A DNA stretch of 9,202 bases from NCBI GenBank assembly GCA_030638625.1, contig DAOWEE010000306.1, positions 1 through 9,202 on the forward strand. The letters run 5' to 3'. The first letter of the stretch is position 1; each line of letters opens with the position of its first letter. This DNA is from Methanosarcinales archaeon. GTDB lineage: Archaea; Halobacteriota; Methanosarcinia; Methanosarcinales; Methanocomedenaceae. Under the pieces are notes generated by a model. The model worked only from the letters and a program-made list of their open reading frames with translations. It was not told the origin of the DNA and did not search any database. The position numbers and the translations under genes were made by a program. Of this stretch, positions 5,747 through 9,202 are shown piece by piece.

Positions 5747-6709
5747 TCAGACGACTTTTGTGTACAGAGTAGTAGTTGTGGTCTTACCGCCTGCATATGT
5801 TATTTCAAGGTTGATAGTGTATTGGCCGGTAGGTCTTATACCTTTTATTTTTTCAGGAATCTTGGTATTGATAGGGGTGTGAACAGACTCTCCGGGTACG
5901 ATCTTTTTAGTATAGCCGGTGTTGTATTCCCTTGTAGCAACATCGCCCATGTAAGCGTATTTATTGTTTGTTACAGTGGTGCGTATCTGGAAGCCGTCCA
6001 CGTCCAATGTGCCAACATTAGTGACTATGAGCATGGAAGAGATGGTATCACCTGTCCGGTATGAAGGTTCTATGTCGACCCTTGATATGATGAGTTCACT
6101 GGCGGCGGGCACATTGATGGTTCCACTGCCCACTATCTGGCTATGGTACTGTGCAGACCATGTGTAGGTGCCTTCCCTGAAACCAATAATGCTTACTGGT
6201 GAGCATTCTTTTGATGTTTCAACCAACTGCCCGTTAAGGCTTACCTGGATGCCGGGCACGTTTGCCGGTTCATTGTCCAGATAGGATTGGAAACGCCACA
6301 TGCCATAGCTTTCGGATGGTGCAGGATTTACTGTTATGCCTGTGGCTGATGATACAGCAGTTATGGTGATGTCGTTTTCAAGTGTGATTGTTCCACTGTT
6401 TGCTGCAACATGGACTGTATGTAATCCTTCTGAAAATGTGGTGGTAATCTGCCTCCCTTCACCCTGGAGAGTGTCGTCAATCCACCACTGGTAGGTAACG
6501 CCTCCTGCCATGTTGCTCATAGTAGCACTTAAACTGGTGGTTTCACCTGCCCATACTATACGGCTGCATCCAATATCAAGCCCTGGTGTGCTGGATTCTT
6601 TGGTATTTGAATTTTCAATTGGAAACAGCAGAAATGGCGAAATTAAGATTATGACGGCAACCAGTACAATGGCAGTAACATAAATGATGTCGTGCTGTTT
6701 TTCATTCAT
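5747..6709 (-). CDS. Membrane-anchored surface protein with PKD-like and CARDB-like domains
   Basis: The 320-residue product has a single N-terminal hydrophobic helix (about 9-30) after a short charged head, and the remainder is predicted to lie outside the cell. Residues about 44-118 look like an Ig/PKD-type beta domain (VTYQWWIDDTLQGEG, then FSEGLHTVHVAA). Residues about 135-200 form a second beta domain with an IQVSLNGQLVE strand and an FREGTYTWSAQY segment. Residues about 205-320 resemble a CARDB/DUF11-type domain (LIVTNVGTLDVDGFQI, later GQYTINLEITYAGGK). Such domains mediate adhesion or scaffold S-layer-associated proteins; no catalytic motif is visible. Cysteines at 48 and 169 could pair. 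The ATG at 6709 is preceded by AGGA about nine bases away. It is transcribed alone, converging with ftsY. Its promoter region holds an 11-bp tandem repeat. Function beyond surface location is unknown. Confidence 0.8.
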   Translation of the reverse strand: MNEKQHDIIYVTAIVLVAVIILISPFLLFPIENSNTKESSTPGLDIGCSRIVWAGETTSLSATMSNMAGGVTYQWWIDDTLQGEGRQITTTFSEGLHTVHVAANSGTITLENDITITAVSSATGITVNPAPSESYGMWRFQSYLDNEPANVPGIQVSLNGQLVETSKECSPVSIIGFREGTYTWSAQYHSQIVGSGTINVPAASELIISRVDIEPSYRTGDTISSMLIVTNVGTLDVDGFQIRTTVTNNKYAYMGDVATREYNTGYTKKIVPGESVHTPINTKIPEKIKGIRPTGQYTINLEITYAGGKTTTTTLYTKVV

Positions 6710-6728
6710 AGTCGTTTTCCTATATCAC

Positions 6729-6783
6729 TTGTGTATTGCTTCTGTAATACTTCAGTAATACTTCTGCAACATTTCTATAATGC
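6729..6783 (-). repeat. 11-bp tandem repeat in the promoter region of the surface-protein gene
   Basis: Five consecutive 11-bp units fill 6729-6783. On the plus strand they are a degenerate TTGTGTATTGC, then TTCTGTAATAC, TTCAGTAATAC, TTCTGCAACAT and TTCTATAATGC. On the minus strand the consensus is GTATTACAGAA. The period is close to one helical turn, so every unit faces the same side of the DNA. The array ends 20 bases before the ATG at 6709, and the GCATTATAGAA copy is TATA-like and suitably placed (about 65 bases upstream). It could be a cooperative operator overlapping the promoter, or simple-sequence slippage. Confidence 0.75.
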
Positions 6784-6801
6784 TTTCAGTACTGGTTCTT
6801 G

Positions 6802-7641
6802 CTAAATAAAAATATCGAAACTTCCGCTCCTGAATCCCTCCAGGTCAAGCGTAATATAGTTATAGCCCAGTGATTTAAAGCGAGCAATAATGTTTTCTTT
6901 ATTGCTGATTATCAAACTAAAATACTTTTCAGGCACTTCTATTCGTGCCGTGTCACCATGATGACGCACCCTGTACTGTTCAACCCCAAGATCACAAATA
7001 AATTCTTCTGCCTGTTCAACCTGTTTTAGCTCTTCTGCAGTGATGGTATTGCCGTAAGGGAATCGACTGGACAGGCATGCTTGTTGGGGTTTATCCCATA
7101 TATTCAGTCCCAGCGAGCGTCCCATCTGGCGAATCTCATCTTTTGTTATGCCCATATCGGCAAAAGGAGTGACAATGTGCTGTTCCAGGGATGCCCTGTG
7201 ACCCGGCCTGTGTCCTGTAAGTTCAGAGGCGTTAGTACCGTCTGCAACAGCTTCAAAGCCCTCATCCTGAGCCAGTGCCCTCAGTGCCCTGAACAGGCCG
7301 GTTTTGCAGTGATAACACCTGTCAACAGGATTTTGTGCAAACCCGGGTTCGTCAAGTTCATTGTAAGGGATGACCATGTGGTTGATTCCGATGTCCCTTG
7401 CCGTTCTCGTTGCACTTTCAAGTTCACGCCTTGGCAGGGTCTGGCTTTGTGCAGTCACAGCTATGGACTTCTGTCCCAGTGCCCGGTAAGCAAGTGCTGC
7501 CAGAACACTGCTGTCCACGCCACCACTGAAAGCTACAAGTACGCCGCCAAATTTTTGTAGGTACTCTGTGACCTGTTCTATCCTCTCATGAATGCTGGAA
7601 TCTGTATTTTCATCTGACACTGGAGAGGACTGGTATTTCAT
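6802..7641 (-). CDS. larE: LarE-like ATP-dependent sulfur transferase (PP-loop family)
   Basis: The 279-residue protein belongs to the LarE family of ATP pyrophosphatases. LarE adenylates the carboxylates of pyridinium-3,5-biscarboxylate mononucleotide and inserts sulfur to build the nickel-pincer nucleotide cofactor. The PP-loop SGGVDSS lies at 39-45, a GTNASELTGHRPGHRA block at 135-150, and the typical C-terminal LDLEGFRSGS near 265-274. Three cysteines stand out: Cys109 and Cys112 in RCYHCK, and Cys189 in QACLSSRFPYG. The last matches the sulfur-donating Cys of Lactiplantibacillus LarE; having all three is the pattern of LarE proteins that carry a [4Fe-4S] cluster. The frame is open to an ATG at 7749, but that would overlap the divergent gene at 7714, so I choose Met at 7641, which gives the normal family length. 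No larA, larB or larC is in view, so the true substrate may differ. Confidence 0.87.
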   Translation of the reverse strand: MKYQSSPVSDENTDSSIHERIEQVTEYLQKFGGVLVAFSGGVDSSVLAALAYRALGQKSIAVTAQSQTLPRRELESATRTARDIGINHMVIPYNELDEPGFAQNPVDRCYHCKTGLFRALRALAQDEGFEAVADGTNASELTGHRPGHRASLEQHIVTPFADMGITKDEIRQMGRSLGLNIWDKPQQACLSSRFPYGNTITAEELKQVEQAEEFICDLGVEQYRVRHHGDTARIEVPEKYFSLIISNKENIIARFKSLGYNYITLDLEGFRSGSFDIFI

Positions 7642-7713
7642 GTGTGGTAATATATCTGGCAGATTAGTAAGTCTTTTGCCCTGTGGATTACTTATACTTA
7701 ACAAGGTGAAATA
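7642..7713. promoter_or_regulatory. Shared divergent promoter region of larE and R15P isomerase
   Basis: The 72-base gap contains a plus-strand TATA-like TAATATATC (7648-7656), which would start R15P isomerase transcription near 7678, and a minus-strand AAGTATAAGTAA (7700-7689), which would start larE transcription near 7669. GGTGA at 7705-7709 is the ribosome binding site of the isomerase and supports its ATG at 7714. larE has no clear binding site. The two transcripts would originate very close together, so the promoters may interfere. Confidence 0.4.
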
Positions 7714-8658
7714 ATGGACAATGTACTTGATATCGCAAAAAAGATTCAAACAATGGAGATAAGGGGAGCTGGTACTATAGCCCGGGCTGCAGCAGGGGCG
7801 CTAAAAGATTATGGTGGGCAGCTTGAGGAGAAATCTATTGAGAAGTTTAACACCAAACTGTCAAATGCGGCTAAAATATTAGTAGCCACCCGGCCCACTG
7901 CTGTATCGCTACCCAATGCCATCAGGATGGTAATGGGATATACCGGCGACACCGTGGATGAAGCCAGGGGCGACCTCATAAGGCGGGCAGACCTGTTTAT
8001 TGAATCATCAAAAGAGGCCACTGAAAGGATAGGAGCAATTGGCAGCAAGCGTATCCGTGATGGAGATACTATAATGACCCACTGCAACAGCCAGGCTGCC
8101 ATAGCGGTGATAGCACAGGCGCACAAAGATGGTAAAGACATTAATGTAATAGCTACCGAAAGCAGACCACGACGACAGGGTCTTCTTACCATTGCCCAGC
8201 TTAATGAACTGGGCATAAATACTTCATTAATTGTTGATTCGGCTGTGCGATATTTCATGAAGGATGTGGATATTGTGGTGGTGGGTGCGGATGCGGTCAC
8301 TGGCAATGGTAGCGTGATAAATAAGATTGGCACTTCCCAGCTGGCAATGGCAGCCCATGAGAGCAGGACAAATTTGATAGTGGCAGCAGAGACTTATAAG
8401 TTCAGTCCCCGCACTCTGCTGGGTGAGATGGTGGAGATAGAAGAGCGGGATGTGGCAGAGGTAATGGACAGCGAAAAATTGTCGGCTATGCTGCATGTGA
8501 GTGTAAGAAATCCTGCGTTTGATGTCACTCCTTCAAATTATATTGATGTAATATGTACCGAAGTGGGTGCTATCTCGCCTGAGATGAGTTATATTATCAT
8601 TCGCGATATACTGGGATGGAACCTGCAAGATATGCTGGACGAAGAGTTGAAAACATAG
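7714..8658 (+). CDS. Ribose 1,5-bisphosphate isomerase (AMP/type III RubisCO pathway)
   Basis: The 314-residue protein is an eIF2B-alpha/MTNA-like isomerase of the archaeal R15P isomerase group (also called e2b2). It converts ribose 1,5-bisphosphate to ribulose 1,5-bisphosphate, between AMP phosphorylase and type III RubisCO, routing nucleotide ribose to 3-phosphoglycerate. Landmarks are RGAGTIARAAAGAL (17-30), THCNSQA (122-128), ESRPRRQG (149-156), GADAVTGNGSVINKIGT (191-207) and NPAFDVTPSNYIDVICTE (266-283). Cys124 and Asp193 align, with a constant offset of nine, with the catalytic Cys133 and Asp202 described for the Thermococcus enzyme, which favours R15P isomerase over a translation factor or methylthioribose-1-phosphate isomerase. 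The GGTGA site supports the start. Neither RubisCO nor AMP phosphorylase is in this window. It is probably a cytoplasmic homohexamer, as in the family. Confidence 0.93.
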   Translation: MDNVLDIAKKIQTMEIRGAGTIARAAAGALKDYGGQLEEKSIEKFNTKLSNAAKILVATRPTAVSLPNAIRMVMGYTGDTVDEARGDLIRRADLFIESSKEATERIGAIGSKRIRDGDTIMTHCNSQAAIAVIAQAHKDGKDINVIATESRPRRQGLLTIAQLNELGINTSLIVDSAVRYFMKDVDIVVVGADAVTGNGSVINKIGTSQLAMAAHESRTNLIVAAETYKFSPRTLLGEMVEIEERDVAEVMDSEKLSAMLHVSVRNPAFDVTPSNYIDVICTEVGAISPEMSYIIIRDILGWNLQDMLDEELKT

Positions 8659-8700
8659 TGCGGTTAAAGTTGAATTGAATATACTGGTTTGTAAGAATTA

Positions 8701-8706
8701 GAGGAG
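8701..8706 (+). promoter_or_regulatory. Ribosome binding site of the 49-residue gene
   Basis: GAGGAG lies eight bases before the ATG at 8715. It is the main reason to accept this very short frame as a gene and to place its start here. Confidence 0.6.
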
Positions 8707-8714
8707 ATTAGAAA

Positions 8715-8864
8715 ATGGAACTTGAATTAATTGTTGACGGAAAGGATATACCGATGAACCGTTTTGTGGAAAAGATGATTGCCGGGGTAATGGCAGGTGT
8801 TGTGCAGTCGCTGGATGGGGTGGATGAGGACTGGCAGGATTTGACTCTGACCATAAGCCGGTGA
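8715..8864 (+). CDS. 49-residue acidic protein, unknown function
   Basis: A complete short gene encodes 49 residues, starting MELELIVDGKDIPMNRFVEK and ending in LTLTISR. The layout is a strand-like ELELIVDGK with a charged turn, an amphipathic helix (about 14-34, Met/Val/Ala-rich), an acidic loop with one Trp, and a final strand (LTLTIS), so it could fold as a compact beta-alpha-beta unit. It is acidic and has no Cys or signal peptide. A strong GAGGAG site supports it. It starts 56 bases after the R15P isomerase stop in the same direction, with no obvious terminator between, so it may share that transcript. I do not identify its family, though short proteins of this look occur in methanogens. 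An overlapping minus-strand frame (8708-8947) lacks comparable support. Confidence 0.7.
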   Translation: MELELIVDGKDIPMNRFVEKMIAGVMAGVVQSLDGVDEDWQDLTLTISR

Positions 8865-8878
8865 GTTAAGTTATCAGC

Positions 8879-9011
8879 AAAAATACTATAAACCAGTAGG
8901 TTGTTAATATTCTGTCGATTAATATCATTGACCTCATTAGGAATCATAATTTTTTCAAGTGCGGCTCTTTTAGAATTAGTTGATTAGAATTAAAATGGAA
9001 GTATTTAACAA
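8879..9011 (+). promoter_or_regulatory. Intergenic terminator/promoter region before the zinc-ribbon gene
   Basis: The AT-rich gap holds a TATA-like ACTATAAAC near 8885-8893 and a run of six T residues at 8950-8955, preceded by only a three-base-pair stem, which could terminate the upstream transcript. A weaker CTTTTAGAA at 8967-8975 would start a transcript near 8995-9000. Either TATA-like element could serve the gene at 9012. GGAAG at 8997-9001 is a modest ribosome binding site for it. Confidence 0.3.
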
Positions 9012-9200
9012 ATGAACGATAGAGGTTTTAGCAACAGAGGCGGTAATAGAGGCGGCAGTGGCGGTTTTGCACCAAGAGAGATGCATAAAGCAACATGTGC
9101 CGATTGTGGACAGGAAACAGAAGTACCTTTTGTACCCGATCCTGACAGGCCGGTTTATTGCAGAGAGTGCTACCAAAACCACAGACCTAAGAGATTTTAA
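9012..9200 (+). CDS. CxxC-x17-CxxC zinc-ribbon protein with Arg/Gly-rich N-terminus
   Basis: The 62-residue protein has two parts. Residues 1-22 are rich in Arg, Gly, Asn and Ser, resembling RGG-type flexible nucleic-acid-binding tails. Residues 24-62 contain a zinc ribbon with Cys29 and Cys32 (CADC) and Cys50 and Cys53 (CREC), exactly 17 residues apart between pairs. The loop EVPFVPDPDRPVYC is typical of the short CxxC-x17-CxxC domain proteins found in methanogens and in other archaea and bacteria. The basic tail HRPKRF ends the protein. A role in RNA or DNA binding is plausible but unproven for this family. The stop is two bases from the right edge, so the gene is complete. The start follows a modest GGAAG site, and a six-codon frame from 8995 overlaps it by an ATGA. 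Confidence 0.88.
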   Translation: MNDRGFSNRGGNRGGSGGFAPREMHKATCADCGQETEVPFVPDPDRPVYCRECYQNHRPKRF

Positions 9201-9202
9201 TC

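Noticed and set aside
5822..6167. Plus-strand frames opposite the PKD/CARDB gene
   Set aside because: They are short, overlapping and antisense to a coherent gene with an anchor and beta domains; treated as shadows.
7081..7560. Plus-strand 159-codon frame opposite larE
   Set aside because: It is antisense to conserved larE motifs and its composition is that of a shadow frame.
6802..7749. Longer larE reading frame starting at 7749
   Set aside because: The extra 36 residues have no family character and would overlap the well-supported start of R15P isomerase at 7714; Met at 7641 gives the normal length.
7809..8496. Minus-strand frames opposite R15P isomerase
   Set aside because: They have low-complexity Ser/Ile/Met-rich composition typical of antisense reading of a real gene.
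8708..8947. Minus-strand 79-codon frame
   Set aside because: It overlaps the 49-residue plus-strand gene, which has a far better ribosome binding site; no domain is visible.

Overview
The window comes from an archaeon, most likely a euryarchaeon of the Methanosarcinales or the related ANME-2 methane oxidisers. The evidence is the gene set: MptA (first step of methanopterin synthesis), the archaeal ribosomal protein L18Ae, prefoldin alpha, an archaeal-type FtsY, ribose-1,5-bisphosphate isomerase, and a short CxxC-x17-CxxC zinc-ribbon protein. Archaeal GGTGA/GGAG-type ribosome binding sites and TATA-like boxes upstream of several genes agree with this. The genus cannot be fixed from the sequence alone.

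Layout. (1) Bases 1-649, minus strand: the 5' part of a gene running off the left edge. Its product is charged and disordered-looking, then enters a Pro/Ala-rich tandem repeat of 24 residues (72 bp). (2) 650-869: a divergent promoter region. (3) 870-1823, plus: mptA. (4) 1847-2152, minus: a small cysteine-containing membrane protein. (5) 2272-2739, plus: a membrane protein with a pilin-like outer domain, converging with only one base between it and (6) 2741-3811, minus: a membrane-anchored calcineurin-like metallophosphoesterase. (7) 3972-5647, plus: a compact translation and protein-folding/targeting operon, rpl18a-pfdA-ftsY. (8) 5747-6709, minus: an anchored surface protein with PKD-like and CARDB-like domains, preceded by an 11-bp tandem repeat in its promoter region. 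(9) 6802-7641, minus: a LarE-type sulfur transferase, divergent from (10) 7714-8658, plus: ribose-1,5-bisphosphate isomerase. (11) 8715-8864, plus: a 49-residue unidentified protein. (12) 9012-9200, plus: the zinc-ribbon protein.

Housekeeping and central-metabolism genes (mptA, rpl18a-pfdA-ftsY, larE, R15P isomerase) are interleaved with single surface or membrane genes: the pilin-like protein, the phosphoesterase, the PKD/CARDB protein and the small Cys protein. Apart from rpl18a-pfdA-ftsY, most neighbours lie in opposite orientation, so there is little operon structure. I see no transposase, integrase, CRISPR array, tRNA or rRNA. I did not find a clear new multigene system. The most unusual signals are the fresh 72-bp coding repeat at the left edge, the helically phased 11-bp repeat before the PKD/CARDB gene, and the pilin-like domain on a non-pilin N-terminus.
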